Shown: one piece after another, positions 1 to 12,276 of the stretch
Layout: each line of letters starts with the position of its first letter
How positions within the stretch are numbered: the first letter of the stretch is position 1
Assembly: GCA_963575745.1 (NCBI GenBank)
Contig: CAUYUJ010001392.1
Coordinates: forward strand, 162,384 to 226,383
DNA: 64,000 nt
Reading direction: 5' to 3'
Origin: Prorocentrum cordatum
Lineage: Eukaryota; Sar; Dinophyceae; Prorocentrales; Prorocentraceae
Notes under the pieces: generated by a model
What the model saw: only the letters and a program-made list of their open reading frames with translations
Database searches by the model: none
What the model was told of the DNA's origin: nothing
Position numbers and translations under genes: made by a program

Positions 1-203
1 TTGAGAAAGCTGCGTGCTGGCACCGACCCGTCTTCGAATCGTGAACTTGGGCGGAGCGAAGCCATCGCCCCGCCCGTCCGTGATCTCGGGCTGTTGGCGC
101 CTTCGGCATCTTCCACACCGCAGGCGCGCCGCAGCCCTGCTCTCTTTGTGCCATGTGTTGCAGCAGCGGGACGCGGTGCGCCTAGAGGACCTGGAGGACC
201 TGG

Positions 204-352
204 AGGAGGAGGAGGAGAAGGAGGAGGAGGAGGAGGAGGGGGAGGAGGAAGAGGAGAGGAGGAGAGGGAGGAGGAGGAGGAGGAGAGGAGGAGGAGGAGG
301 GAGGAGGAGGAGGAGGAGGAGGAGGAGGAGGAGGAGGAGGAGGAGGAGGAGG
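204..352 (+). repeat. (GGA)n/(GAG)n array
   Basis: About 150 bp of purine-only triplet repeat on the plus strand. It gives poly-Glu, poly-Gly or poly-Arg depending on frame, so long translated runs through it are not evidence of a gene. Confidence 0.95.
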
Positions 353-369
353 ATTGGGATTGGCACCTG

Positions 370-1370
370 CGGGGACTCACCCCCCGCGCTCGGTGGGGGG
401 GCGCCAGCCCCCGCACCGACGCCCGCACCGAGGCCAGCACCCCCCAAATCAGCAACGACACCCGCGCGGACTCCAGCACCTACGTCAGCATCGACACCAG
501 CACCGCCCGCACCATCGACGCCAGCACTGACGCCAACATCAACCCCAGCATGAACGCTAACACCGAAGACGGCATTGACTCCAGCACCGGAGCCAGAATC
601 TACGTCACCACCAACGCCAGGATCGACTCCAACATCGACGCCAACACCTGCGCCCGCATCGACACTGGCAGCGCTGCCAGCACCGGCGCCAAAATCGACG
701 CCAGCAAAGCATCAAGCCCCGACACCAACAACGACGCCTGCAGGGACGTCATTTTCTATTCCTGCATCGAGGCCCTCAGCGACGATACAGCACCCTCCAG
801 TATCAACGCCAACATCGACGCCTGCACTGAAACCAGCACGCTCTCCAGCATCGACGCCGACATCGTCGCTGACAGCGACGCCAATATCGACCTCAGCACC
901 GGCGCCAACACGGCCTCCAGAATCGGTGTCAAAGCTCGAGCCCGCAGCGATCCCAACACAGTCAGCACAGATACCAGAACAGCAACCAGCATTGTTGCCA
1001 GCACCGACGCCTTCAGCGAAGCCAGCATCGACGCCTGCATCGACCAGAGCACTGACGACAACATTGACGGAAACACCAACGACTCCCCGACTGCGGCTCC
1101 CGAGTCTGGCCGCCATGCTGGATTGACGTGCCACGCCGACGCCGGCGTCGACGTTAATATCGGCGCCGCCATCGACGGCACCAGCACAGCCACCAGCACC
1201 GACGCCAGCACCGATGCCTGCAACGGTGCCAACACCGACGGCTGCATCGTCTCCAGCACCGATACGGGCACGCACCGCGGCACCGACAACAACGATAACG
1301 CATGCAACCGAGCCGCCACGCACCTTCCCGACCAGCGCGGGCCGGTCTGGCCTTGGAGCCCATCCTGACG
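370..1370 (+). repeat. Degenerate 12-bp minisatellite, block 1
   Basis: Imperfect tandem copies of a 12-bp unit close to GCCAGCATCGAC or GCCAGCACCGAC. Because the unit length is a multiple of three and almost never makes a stop, several frames stay open. They read as Ala-Ser-Thr-Asp, Pro-Ala-Pro-Thr or Gln-His-Arg-Arg repeats, with Val-Gly-Ala-rich runs on the other strand. I read this as noncoding minisatellite. A Thr/Ser/Asp-rich repeat protein cannot be excluded, because one frame is open from the window edge to 1368. Confidence 0.85.
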
Positions 1371-1486
1371 TTCAGCGTTGCATCATCCGAGTGCGCGGGC
1401 CGCCGATTTTCCACTTCGACAATCACGCACTGCACTCGACCTTCAGCCTATTCGGCCCTAGAAGGGCCCGTCGCGTCGCACTATAG

Positions 1487-1695
1487 GACCGTCCGAGCGC
1501 TTCCTCGATTGCGGCTTCGTGTACTACGCCACCGAGGAGGCCGCCAACAGGGCCTGCGATTACCCCCGCACTCGCGGCATGACCGTGGGCAACTCCTTGG
1601 TTCAGGCTTCTGCCTCCCACGACCAATACCACAACCAACTGCCCGAGCACCAGTACCGGCAACGCGAGCACGACCGGCAGGACCACAATGACTAG
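1487..1695 (+). CDS. Possible exon with an RRM-like C-terminal half
   Basis: An AG acceptor at 1485-1486 is followed by an open frame of about 69 codons ending in TAG at 1693-1695. The translation has GFVYYATEEAANRA, resembling the RNP1 strand and following helix of an RNA-recognition motif. NSLVQASAS follows, resembling the last strand, and then a His/Gln/Arg-rich tail. This stretch lacks the 12-bp periodicity of the arrays on both sides and has GC-rich third positions. The N-terminal half of the domain was not found upstream. RRM membership is inferred from the motif alone. A chance open frame next to minisatellite is the main alternative. Confidence 0.35.
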
Positions 1696-4600
1696 CAGAC
1701 TTACCACGACCACAACAGCGCAACTAGCACGGCTAGCAAAGACCTGCAGCCCCACGGTCAGCAGCAGCACCACCGTCCACACCACCACGAACACGACTCC
1801 GACCAGCACCACAACGCTCATGACCAGCAACACTACAATGACGAACACGACAGCGACCAGCAACACCATAGTGACGAGCATGACGGAACACAGCGACACC
1901 ACCGTCACCAGCATGACGAAAACCACCAGTGCCACCCTACCAGCATGACAGCAGCCATCACCGCCCCGCTGACCAGCGCACGGACAGCCAGCAGCACCAT
2001 CGTGACCAACACGACGGCCCACCACCCACCCCAGCATCTAGACCAGCACCGACGCCAGCCTCGACGGCAGCATCGACAGCATCATCAATGTTATCGCCCA
2101 AACCTGCACCGACGTCAGCATCGACTACAGCGCTGGCCTTTTGCGCTGGCGCCAGCATCGACAATAACACCGAAGACAGCATCGAACCCAGCACTGCCGC
2201 TCGCATCGACGTCCGCACCAGCGCCAGCATCGACTCTAGCATCGCCGCCAGCGCAGACACCAGCATCCACTTTCGAGGCTACAACATGAAGAGCCCACAC
2301 CGGCAGCAGGCCAGCGACCAGCTCCGCATCGCCAACACCGAGGCTGGCGACAAGGCCGACGCCCAGCTCGCTTCCCAACCCGACGTCCAGCTCCATGCCC
2401 AGCCCGACGCCACGTCCAACTTATAGGCCCACGCGCAGCAGCGCCGCCACGATTGCCACGATGGATCCTAATTACCAGCAACATCGAAGACAGCACAACG
2501 GAACCCAGCAGCAGCACCACCTTGGGACGGCACTACTGACGCCAGCACCGACCCCAGCATCGAAGCCACCAATGATGCCAGCATCGGCGCCAGCACTGCC
2601 GGCAATGGCCACCCTAGCCCCGAAGTCAAAATCAGCGTCAGCACCGACGCCTGCACCGACTTCGGTATCGACGCCAACAGTAACGCCAACAGTGACGCCA
2701 ACATCGACGCTAACACATCAACACCGATAACAACATCGGCTCGGGCACAGGCGCCTGCATGGACGCGCTCACCGACGCCAACATCGACCTCAGCATCGAC
2801 GCCAGCGCCGACGCCCGCATCGACACCAACATCGAAGGTACACAACCGACTCCAGCGTCGGACTCCGCATCCACGCCGTCATCGACACCGCCGCCGACCC
2901 CAGCACCAGAACGAGCCCTCACGACAACACCGAAACCAGCTACGACACACGCACTGAGCACAGCACCAACCTGAAAACGTAAGCCTTCATCAGCCCTTAC
3001 GACAGCACCGAAGTCAGCCCTCAGACGCGCCCATCGACAAACACCACGACTGCGACAGGTTCGCTTCGTCGACCACCCGTGCGACTTCATGCCAGACGCT
3101 CCCGCCGACGCCATATCTGATGTACCCCCTGGCTCCCCGTCCGACGTCCCATCCAGTGATCCACCCGCCGCCCTACCAAAACAATCACTCGCGCCAGCAT
3201 CGACACAGACAGCATCGAACCCAGTACTGCCGCTCGCATCGACGTCCGCACCGACGCCAGTATCGACCCCAGCATCGGCCCCAGCACCCACGCCAGATGA
3301 CCAACCAGGAGATGAAGATCATGGCCGAGAAGAAGATGGCGGGGGCGATAGAGGAGGAGCACCAGCGCCACCGACACCGTGGGCCGCGCCAGCATCGACG
3401 CAAGCACATGAGTCTGCATCGACCTCCGCACCGACGCCAGCATCGACTCCAGCAGCGATGCCAGCACCGACGTCACCATCGACGCCGGCATCGATGCGAG
3501 CATTGGCACCAACACTCACGCCAGCAGCGACGCTAACATCGACGCCAGCATCGGCAGCAGCACCGAAGACAACAGTGACACCAGTATTGCAGCCAACACC
3601 GACGCCTGTAGGCCACCACGCTATCGGCCACGCGGCCGCGACACGATAGCCTGCACCACAAGGCTTCGAGGTTTGTGGCGGCACCGGCACGAGTACTTAC
3701 CCCAGCATCGGCGCCAGCCACAATCAACCCAAGCAGCAACGCTGGCATCGAAGGCTGCACTGACTCCAGCACCGAAGCCAGCATCGACGTCATGACCAAC
3801 ACCGACATCTACTCCAGTTCCGACGCCGGCACCAACACCAGCATCGACCTCCGCATCGACGCTAGCATCACAGACATCACTGACTCCTCCACTGGGGACG
3901 CCAATACAGGAGCCTGCATCGACCTCCGCACCGACGCCAGCATTGACTCCAGCAGCGATGCCAGCACCGACATCACAATCGACGCCAGCATTGACGCGAG
4001 CATTGGCACGAACACTCACGCCAGCAACGACGCTAACATCGACGCCAGCATCGGCACCATCACCGAAGACAGACAACAATGATCTCAATATTGCAGACAA
4101 TATCGACGCCAGCACCGACACTAATAACGACCATTTCGGCCACCACGCTATCGGCCACGCGGCCGGGACAGGACAGCTCGCACCAGAAGGTTTCGAAGTG
4201 TGTGGCTGCACCGACGCGAGTACTTACCCCAGCATCGGCGCCAGTACCAACGCCACAATCAACCCCAGCAGCGACGCCAGCATCGGAGGCAGCACTGACT
4301 CCAGCACCAGCGCCAGCATCGACGTCATCACCAACACCAACATCAACTCCAGCTCCGACGCCAGCACCAACGCCAGCACCGACCCCCGCATGGCCGCTAG
4401 CAGCACAGACAGCCCCACCAACCACCCCAACATCGAGGCCAGCACCGACGCCAGTCGCGACGCCAGCATCGACGTTATCAACGTCATCGCTCCCAGCATC
4501 GACCCAAGCATCGACGCCAGCACCGACGCCCGCATCGATGCCAACAACGACGGTCGCACCAAGGAGACTACCGACTTCAGCGTCGGACTCCGCATCCAGA

Positions 4601-4880
4601 CCATCATCGACACCGCCGCCGACTCCAGCACTGGAACTCCCCACCACGACAATACCGAAATCAACATCGACACCAGCACAGAGTGCAGCACCGACTCCTA
4701 GCACAGGAGCCTGCACCGATGCTCGCTCCTATGCCACCGCCCAACACGGCACGGACTCCAGCACCCGAGCCAGCATCTACGCCATGACCAGCGAGCCAGC
4801 ATCTACGCCATCACTAGCATCGACTCCTGCATCAACTCCAGCATCGACGCCAGCATCGACTCCAGCATCGACGCCAGCAT
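1696..4880 (+). repeat. Degenerate 12-bp minisatellite, block 2
   Basis: The 12-bp array continues with more drift. At about 1700-1960 it becomes Cys-free His/Asp/Thr-coding variants (ACCACCACGAACACGAC-like). The classic GCCAGCATCGACGCC form returns from about 2120 and continues to about 4880. Local higher-order copies occur: the stretch around 3640-3740 is repeated around 4140-4260 (CACGCTATCGGCCACGCGGCC, then GAGTACTTACCCCAGCATCG). Confidence 0.85.
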
Positions 4881-5930
4881 GGCTTCCGAGCCTGGCACGA
4901 CTGCTTGCCCCCGACGCTCCACACCGACGGATGAGCAGCACCGCCGAGGGTGGGGGGCAGCAGGACCACGACGGCGCCCCACCCTGCCCCCCACCAGACT
5001 TCCCACCCAGCGACCAGCAGCAGCACCGCGTGTCCTGCGGCTCCGACCGGCAGCAGTGCCACGATTACATCCAGCAGCACTGCCACCACGGCGGGGACCA
5101 ACACACCACGCGGTGAATGGCCCGAGCCACTACAAGAAACCCACACTGGCACACTCCTCACCCGCCCTCGTCCTTGGGCCGCGCGGCTCACGGCGCCCCG
5201 AAGCAAGGGCGAGGCCGTCCACGCAGTGACGAGCCTCAGGGCGTCACAAGGGCTGCGCGGCATGCCCGGCAGCGCCCTTCCGCCCACCCCGACGCAGTAT
5301 GCCAGCACTGGTACTCTCCCCGCCCCACGCCCCACTTCACAAGCGAACAGCGACATCCACCACACAACCGCCCTCGTCCGAATGTGCGGCGACGTGGGTC
5401 GGTGCGTGAAGACACTGGGCCACCAGCTCACCTTCGACATTGAGGTCCTCCTCGCGGGTGGGCGCGGTCGTCCTCTCTTACATGGGGGAGGGGACGGCAG
5501 CCCCCGAGGAGATGAGCCGGGCCCGCGGCTGCCTCGCCAAAGTGGCAAAGCCCCGTGCGCCGCAGGGCCAGCTCTCCCCCCCTCTTTTCCCCCATCCCCC
5601 TTCCGTCGCGCCCCCCTCTCTTCCCCCTCCCCCCGCTTTCCCCGGCGGGGCTCCGTTGGCCTTGGCGGGGCCCTTTTCTCCCCCCTCCCGTCTCCTCTCG
5701 TCGTGCGTCGGTCCTCGGCCCGTCCGTCGGTCGCCCGTTCGTGCCCCCCTCGCCTTGTTCCTTTCGGGCCCCTCGTCCGTCTCTCCCCCTCCGTCCTTCG
5801 CCGACCCCTTCACCGGAGATCGGCCCGATTTTGGAATGGTCCCCGCCTGCTGTGCCATTCGGCACACGCAGGCGGGGACCACCAGCAGCGTCTGAAGACA
5901 CCAACGCCTCTGGGAATCAGGAACCAGGCG
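4881..5930. other. GC-rich unique stretch, no recognised gene
   Basis: After the minisatellite there is about 1 kb of GC-rich sequence. A weak coding-like stretch lies at about 5340-5460 on the plus strand (it reads IHHTTALVRMCGDVGRCVKTLG and onward) and ends before GTGGGCG. 5575-5820 is pyrimidine-rich. No family was recognised. Confidence 0.4.
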
Positions 5931-6100
5931 GAGGAGGAGGACGAGGAGGAGGAGGAGGAAGAGGAGGAGGAGGAGGCCGAGGACGACGACGACGAGGGGG
6001 GAGGGAGAAGAGGAGGGCAGGGGGGAGGAGGGAGGTAGGGGAAGACAGAGAAGGGGGGATGATCAGCACTCGGCGGACGAAGAGTGACGTAACGGTGCCC

Positions 6101-6165
<65 letters not shown>

Positions 6166-6190
6166 TGAAGCAGCAGTAGCAGCAGTAGAG
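5931..6190 (+). repeat. (GAG)n followed by (CAG)n array
   Basis: A GAG/GAC-rich tract at about 5931-6000 is followed by an almost pure CAG/AGC array at about 6102-6190. It would encode poly-Ala, poly-Gln or poly-Ser. A short open frame continues to about 6360 but shows no family motif. Confidence 0.9.
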
Positions 6191-7216
6191 CGGCGGTGGC
6201 TAGCTCGGCGACCAGAAGGGTCGCGTCTCTGGGGGAGTTGGCGAACAACACGCGAGCTGACGCTCAGGCCACGCAGGCGACAGAGCTGTGCCTGGAAGCT
6301 CAGTGCAGCAAAGACCTGCTGCCGAACACGGAGGCTGTTGAAGGAGACGACAGGCTAGGAGAGATTGGGAATCACAGATAATAACATTGCAAACAAATGG
6401 CCACCGTGACCCAGCAGAGGCAGGAGGAACGGGACACAGCGAGCGAGAGCAGGACGAACTCCAGGGCAACTGACACAGAGTTCGACAGAGTCCCCTCCCA
6501 CAACAGAACAACCGAATGAGGAAATGTAAAAGGGTACGATGATGCGCATGACACTGATGATGATATTGCTGCTGCTGATGATGCTGATGATGATGATGCT
6601 GATGATGATGATGAGCACGATGAGGAGGGGGCGGAATAATGATGAGGATGGATGAGGTTGGGGAGGAGGGTTAGGGTGAGGTGGGAGGCAGATGAGGGAG
6701 GATGATAATGATGACGAACATAATTAGAGGGATTAGGCGGAGGGAAGAGGAGCGAGATCAAGCAAATAAACTACGAAGGAAAATGCCCCCGATAGCGACG
6801 AAGCAAACACGGCTGGATTCACGTGGCGTCAGAAGCACCTTGCACAACCTCCTAGGTCGACTCTGAGGGTGGAGGACTGGGTAGGCGACAACACCACCCA
6901 GCCCGAAGGAGGATGGAGGAAGATGATGGAAGAGGGAATGATGAAGGAGAAAGAGGAGGAGGAGCAGGAGCATGAGCAGGACGATGAGGAGGAAGCAAAT
7001 AAGGATGGAGGAAGAGGAAGAGGATAGGGTGGAGGAAGACGATACTGGGGTAGTTAGAAGGTGAGAATGATCATGATGACAAGAACCTGAAAATAATGTC
7101 GCTGGGGCCGAAGTAGCGCAGCTGCGTCCGCACCAGTTCGATCCACTCCCGCTCGGTTATCCCGCCAATTTGATCCTCCAAGCCGGCCAGGAACCACAAG
7201 CAAGGCGAGATTCGAC
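6191..7216. other. AT-richer spacer with GAT repeats, no recognised gene
   Basis: About 1 kb of lower-GC, purine-biased sequence with a GAT/TGA array at about 6536-6625 and degenerate GAGGAA tracts at 6900-7030. I see no coding signature. Confidence 0.6.
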
Positions 7217-7436
7217 CTCTCCTCCTCCTCCTCCTCCTCCTCCTCCTCCTCCTTCACCTCCTCCTCCTCCTCCCCTCCTCCTCCTCCTCTTCCTCGTCTC
7301 TCCTCCTCCTCCTCCTCCTCCTCCTCCTCCTCCTCCTCTTCCTCTTCCTCCTCCTCCTCCTCCTCCTCCTCCTCCTCCTCCTCCTCCTCCTCCTCCTCCT
7401 CCTCCTCCTCCTCCTCCCCCTCCCCTTCCTCCTCCA
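7217..7436 (+). repeat. (CCT)n array
   Basis: About 220 bp of CTC/CCT repeat with few interruptions. It is pyrimidine-only on the plus strand. Confidence 0.95.
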
Positions 7437-7597
7437 TGTGCTCTTCCGCCTCGTCGCCTTTTCGCCGCCCCGTGCGCGGACTGGAATTGCTGGGAGTGCG
7501 CGCTGTGGTCGCCTTGTCGTCGCTTTGCCGCCACACATTCTGCACTATGCACTATGCGGCTGTAGCAAGTGGCCTGCACCATACATGGTCCAGGGCT

Positions 7598-7831
7598 TGG
7601 GCCCCCCCCCCCCCCCCAATGCTGATGCCATTGGGCCCCCCCCCCCCGCGCGATGGTCCCCCCCGCCCCCCCCTGTGGGCGTGGCGTGGTGCTGCGCTGC
7701 GGTGCCCCCCCCCCCCCCTGTGGATGTGGTGTGGTGCTGTGGTGGTTCAGAAGTGGGCGTGGCGTGGTGCTGCGCTGCGGTGCCCCCCTCCCCCCCCCTG
7801 TGGATGTGGTGTGGTGCTGTGGTGGTTCAGA
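7598..7831 (+). repeat. C-runs and a direct repeat of about 77 bp
   Basis: Runs of 8-14 C alternate with two near-identical copies of a segment starting GTGGGCGTGGCGTGGTGCTG and ending GTGGTGGTTCAG (about 7675-7749 and 7755-7831). Confidence 0.85.
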
Positions 7832-8131
<300 letters not shown>

Positions 8132-8420
8132 TCTGGGACCATACCATCTGGGGGGGGGGCCCGAGGAATCCTGGGACCATACCATCTGGGGGGCGGGGGG
8201 GGGGGCGGTGAACCCTCGACCCTGGATCATACATGCTCCGCGTCACGTGGCTTGTACGCCACCCACATGGTTTGTACGACATAGCTTGCGCCACATCGCC
8301 TGTTCCACATGGCTTGCAGCACGTCCAACGCACTGCAACGCGTGTTGGACATGCTCAGCTTGTACCGCGAAAGTTTGCACGTGCAGAAGGCAATACCTCA
8401 CTGTGTGGGGTTAGCGACGT

Positions 8421-8702
8421 CCTCCTCCTCCTCCTCCTCCTCCTCCTCCTCTTCGTCCTTCTTCTCCTCGCCCTCTCCCCTCCCTTTCGCTCCGTCCCCA
8501 CGTCCCACCCGCTCCACCCTCCCTCCCCCTCCTCCTCCTCCTCCTCCTCCTCCTCCTCCTCCTTCTCCTGTTCCCTTGACCCTTCACAGACACGGATCGG
8601 ATATCGCTGCGTTCTAGACCTTCTCCTTCTCCTCTCCTCCTCCTCCCCCTCCTCCTCCTCCTCCTCCTCCTCCTCCTCCGCCTCCTCCTCCTCCCCCTCC
8701 TC
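8421..8702 (+). repeat. Interrupted (CCT)n arrays
   Basis: Three CCT/TCC blocks at about 8421-8455, 8523-8570 and 8622-8702, separated by short GC-rich unique pieces. Confidence 0.9.
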
Positions 8703-8829
8703 CACAATTACTTAATATGAGTACTACTCTCCTCCATCCCCTGATGGCGTGCGGAAAATAGCGGGCACCCCTCCGCGTACTGTTTTTTACACACCGGACT
8801 TCCCGGAGTTGGGCTTTCGCTTGGGTTGT

Positions 8830-9448
8830 TTGATGCTCTCGCTGAGGCGCGGGCTTTATTTTCGGGCTTCCGCTCGTTCCGAATGGTGCTCCCGCTGCAG
8901 CGCTGGCCTCATTTCCGTGCTTCCGCTCGTTCCGAATCGTGCTCCCGCTGCAGCGCTGGCCTCATTCCCGCGCTTCCGCTCGTTCCGAATCGTGCTCCCG
9001 CTGCAGCGCTGGCGTCATTTCCCGTGCCATGCCACGGCCTGCAATGCAATTATAGTTTGCGTTCCGCTGCGCGACGCCATGTCTTCAGCTGCAGCTGTCA
9101 TATCCAATGCTTACGTGCCACGTCATGCTATGCCATGCTACGCTTTGATCTTCAACGCCATGCTATGCAATGTTATGTTCGGGGCCGCTGTGCGATGCCA
9201 TGCTTTGCGTCGCATAGCTTGATGCTGCAATTCTTCACTACGCCACGCAACGCCATGTTGTGACATACTACGCTTTGCGGTGCTCTTCTACGCCATACCA
9301 TGGCGTGCTCTACAATGCATCGCGTACCCTTTCGGGATCAGTGCCCTGCTCGACACCCGACTGAGCGAGTAGAGAGGGGATCTGCGCCATGGTAAGGGAT
9401 GGGAGAGAGGGGTAGGATGTCAGATATTACGCGAGCGCGCCTAGCTTG
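8830..9448 (+). repeat. Duplicated segment, copy 1, with internal 60-bp tandem
   Basis: It contains about three tandem copies of a unit of roughly 60 bp (TTCCGCTCGTTCCGAAT then GTGCTCCCGCTGCAGCGCTGG) at 8866-9020. Next comes a CATGCTATGC-rich stretch, then an end block from about 9308 (GCATCGCGTACCCTTTCGGG) to the next CCT array. The same order recurs at 9975-10400, so the block is a direct duplication. Confidence 0.85.
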
Positions 9449-9975
9449 TCCTCCTCCCCCTCCTCCTCCTCCTCCTCTTCCTTCTCCTCCTCCTCCTCCT
9501 CCTCCTCCTCCTCGTAACCGACATGGTCGCCATCTCCCCTCCTCCTCCTCTTCCTCCTCCGCCTCCCTCCTCCTCCTCCTCCTCCTCCTCCTCCTCTTCC
9601 TCCTCCTCCTCCTCCTCTCCTCCTCCTCTCTCCTCCTCCCCGCCCTCCCCCGTCCCCACTCCTCCTCCTCCTCCTCCTCCTCCTCCTCCTCCTCTTCCTC
9701 TCCCTCCTCCTCCTCCTCTCCTCCTCCTCCTCCTCCTCCTCCCTCCTCCTCCCCCGTCCACCTCCTCTCCTCCTCCTCCTCCTCCTTCCCTCCTCCTCCT
9801 CCTCCTCCTCCTGCCTCCTCCTCCTCCTCCTCCTCCTCCTCCTCCCCCTCCTCCTCCTCCTCCTCCTCCTCCTCCTCCTCCCCCGCCTTCCCCGTCCGCC
9901 CCTCCTCCTCCTCCTCTCCTCCTCCTCCTCCTCCTCCTCCTCCTCCTCCTCTCCTCCTCCTCCTCCTCCTCCTCC
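9449..9975 (+). repeat. Long (CCT)n array
   Basis: About 527 bp of CCT/TCC repeat with CCCCGTCC-type interruptions. It lies between the two copies of the duplicated segment. Confidence 0.95.
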
Positions 9976-10400
9976 AATGCTGCTCTCGCTGAGGCGCCAG
10001 CATCATTTTCGGGCCCCGCTCGTTCCGAATCGTGCTCCCGCTGCAGCGCTGGCCTCATTTCCGTGCTTCCGCTCGTTCCGAATCGTGCTCCCGCTGCAGC
10101 GCTGGCCTCATTTCCGCGCTTCCGCTCGTTTCGACTCGTGCTCCCGCTGCAGCGCTGGCGTCATTTCCCGTGCCATGCCACGGCATGCAATGCAATGCTA
10201 GGTTGATGCTACGCTTTGCGGTGCTCTTCTACGCCATGCCATGCCGTGCTCTACAATGCATCGCGTACCCTTTCGGGATCATTGCCCTGCTCGACATCCG
10301 ACTGAGCGAGTAGAGAGGGGATCTGCGCCATGGTAAGGGATGGGAGGGAGGGGTAGGATATCAGATATGACGCGAGCGCACCTAGCTTGTCCCCCTCCAC
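9976..10400 (+). repeat. Duplicated segment, copy 2
   Basis: It repeats the 60-bp tandem (about 10014-10165) and the end block (10254-10400) of the copy at 8830-9448 with few changes, but lacks much of the CATGC-rich middle. Like copy 1, it runs straight into a CCT array. Confidence 0.85.
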
Positions 10401-10600
10401 CTCCCCCTCCTCCTCCTCCTCCTCCGCCTCCCTCCTCCTCCTCCTCCTCCTCCTTCCCCGTCCCCCTCCTCCCCCGTCCCCCTCCTCCTCCGCCTCCTCC
10501 TCCTCCCCCCCCTCCTCCCCCTCACCCTCCTCCTCCTCCTCCTCCTCCTCCTCCTCCTCCTCCTCCTCCTCCTCCTACTCCTCCCCCGTCCCCTTCCCAT
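10401..10600 (+). repeat. (CCT)n array
   Basis: About 200 bp of CCT-type repeat following duplicated segment copy 2. Confidence 0.9.
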
Positions 10601-11204
10601 ACCCCCCTCGAGCGCAGGCGGCCCAAGGCGCGCAATCCTCTTTGGGGCTCAAGGGGCGCGCCGCCGTGGTGCCCGCGCCCAGCGGCCTCCACGCGGCGCC
10701 TCGAGGGACAACGGGGTCGGCCGCGCCACGGCTGCGACGCCGATCCCGGCGGCTGGCTCTAAGCAGGGCGAGCCTCTTGGAGGCATCTAGGGGGCCTCCT
10801 TGGGCCTCTTGGGGGCCTTTGGGAGCTTCTCGTGGGCCTCTTTGACCGTCTCAGGGCATTCCTGGCCCGTCTGACGCCGTCGGAAACCGTCTTGGGGGCC
10901 TCTCTGGGCCGACTTGGGGCCCCTTTGGGGTGCTCCAGGGCCGTTCTGAAAGCCAACTTGGGCGACTTGGAGGCCCGATCGATGTTTGATAATGTCCTGG
11001 ACATCTCAAACCTCCTCGCGTTGCGAAGAAAATCACGACGGGAAGTGTTGCTAGTTTCGGCCTCCGGGGGGGCCTTGCCAAGCCCGTCAGAACTGCTCAG
11101 GATGAAAAGCCGGTCGCGGGGAAGGGGCCCAGACCTCTGCGACGTCGCGGGTTTGGGATGTCAGGATGTTTCTTGGGAAACGCTTCATGAGACGGCGATA
11201 TATT
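10601..11204. other. GC-rich stretch with GGGGGCCTTTGG-type short repeats
   Basis: 10780-10975 holds imperfect copies of a 15-20 bp unit like TTGGGGGCCTTTGGGAGC. Similar sequence appears at 33690-33960, 47690-47860 and 60250-60470. Short open frames exist, but no family was recognised. Confidence 0.5.
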
Positions 11205-11356
11205 TAGGTTGGGCGTGTCCTCCTACAGGCGGATTGTGGAAGAAAAAAAGGAGTAACAAAACATGCCCAACTGGTTAACAAATCATCAATAAATCGTCTC
11301 CCTAAGATTTTTGACTATTTTTGAACATTCCCCTGTAAAAGGACGTGCCCGACTTA
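11205..11356. mobile_element. Family-1 MITE-like element
   Basis: The left end TAGGTTGGGCGTGTCCTCCTA and the right end ending GGACGTGCCCGACTTAG are inverted versions of each other. An internal GACTATTTTT motif is shared with the other copies. A CGATA direct repeat may be the remnant of a target-site duplication. Confidence 0.75.
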
Positions 11357-12249
11357 GCGATAAGTGGGGGGGGGGAGAAAGGTTCACTCCTCGGGCCCCG
11401 TGGGCCCCCCCGCGGGGCCCGAACGAGGGCCCGAATTGGGGCCTGCAGGGCCCCAAAGGGGGATGGGGGGCCCTTTTTCTGCAGCCCCCGCTGCCCCCCC
11501 CATTAGTGACCGTTCTTTTATTCGGCGTTTCGACATCGGGCGGAAAGGAGGGGAGGGGAGGGGGGGTCTGCCTCCGGACCTCTGCTTAACGCGTCTGCCT
11601 GTAACAGCGCGCCCCGTGGGGGAGGCTCTGCCTGCTCGAGACAAGCGCCCCAAACAGCCAGGATCCACTTCATGGGGGGGGGAGGTGGAAGGGGGGGGGG
11701 GGGGGCATTTGGGGCCTGCTAAAACGACGCGAAGATCGGGACAAAATCGGATCGGGATAACTCGAAATCTCTGAGAATCGGCGGGTTTGGAGGATGCATT
11801 GGGCGCCGCGGCCGCTCTCAGAGCGTTCCGGAACGCTCTGAGAGCGCTCCAGAACGCTCTGGAGCGATTTATCCCGATCCTAGCCGTGCTTTACCTGCGC
11901 CGATCGGCAAAACAAGGAACCAAACGTGATCGCTTGCGCGAGCCCCAACTTGCGATCGAAGCGGCTCTCCAGGAGACCCACACGCTTGCGCCAGCGGTGG
12001 TCGGGCCTCGACTGGTGGCGGCTCGGCAGGGCGGTGGGGCCCCCCTCGGGCGGGTGCCCGGGCTGCCGCTCCTGGCTCGGCGCGTGCGAGGAGAGCAGGC
12101 AGGTGCCGCGGGTGGCGTCCGCGGCCGAGCGAGGTGGGGATGCGGAGAGGACGCGCCCGCCGGCATCCGCTGCGGTGCCCGGGCCACGCCCGCGCGGGAG
12201 CGGTGGGCAGACTTGTTTTTGTTCCCCAGAGCTGTGCACAGGACGCAAC
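11357..12249. other. GC-rich repeat-bearing stretch, no recognised gene
   Basis: 11510-11670 (ATTCGGCGTTTCGACATCGG to AGACAAGCGCC) is repeated at 14435-14585. 11810-11870 is a small tandem of AACGCTCTGAGAGCG-like palindromes. Open frames at 11790-12240 have GC-rich third positions but no motif I could place on either strand. Confidence 0.5.
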
Positions 12250-12276
12250 TTCTTCTTCTTCTTCTTCTTCTTCTTC
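12250..12276 (+). repeat. (CTT)n array
   Basis: Nine CTT/TTC triplets, an uncommon triplet in this window. Confidence 0.9.

Noticed and set aside
10640-10660. Resemblance to the end of the dinoflagellate spliced leader (TTTGGGGCTCAAG)
   Set aside because: Only the last few bases match and the rest of the leader is absent. Other GGCTCAAG occurrences (38921, 45118, 47704) are coding or repeat sequence.
11787-12245. Host gene candidate on either strand
   Set aside because: Open frames occur on both strands with similar composition and no motif, so the frame cannot be chosen.
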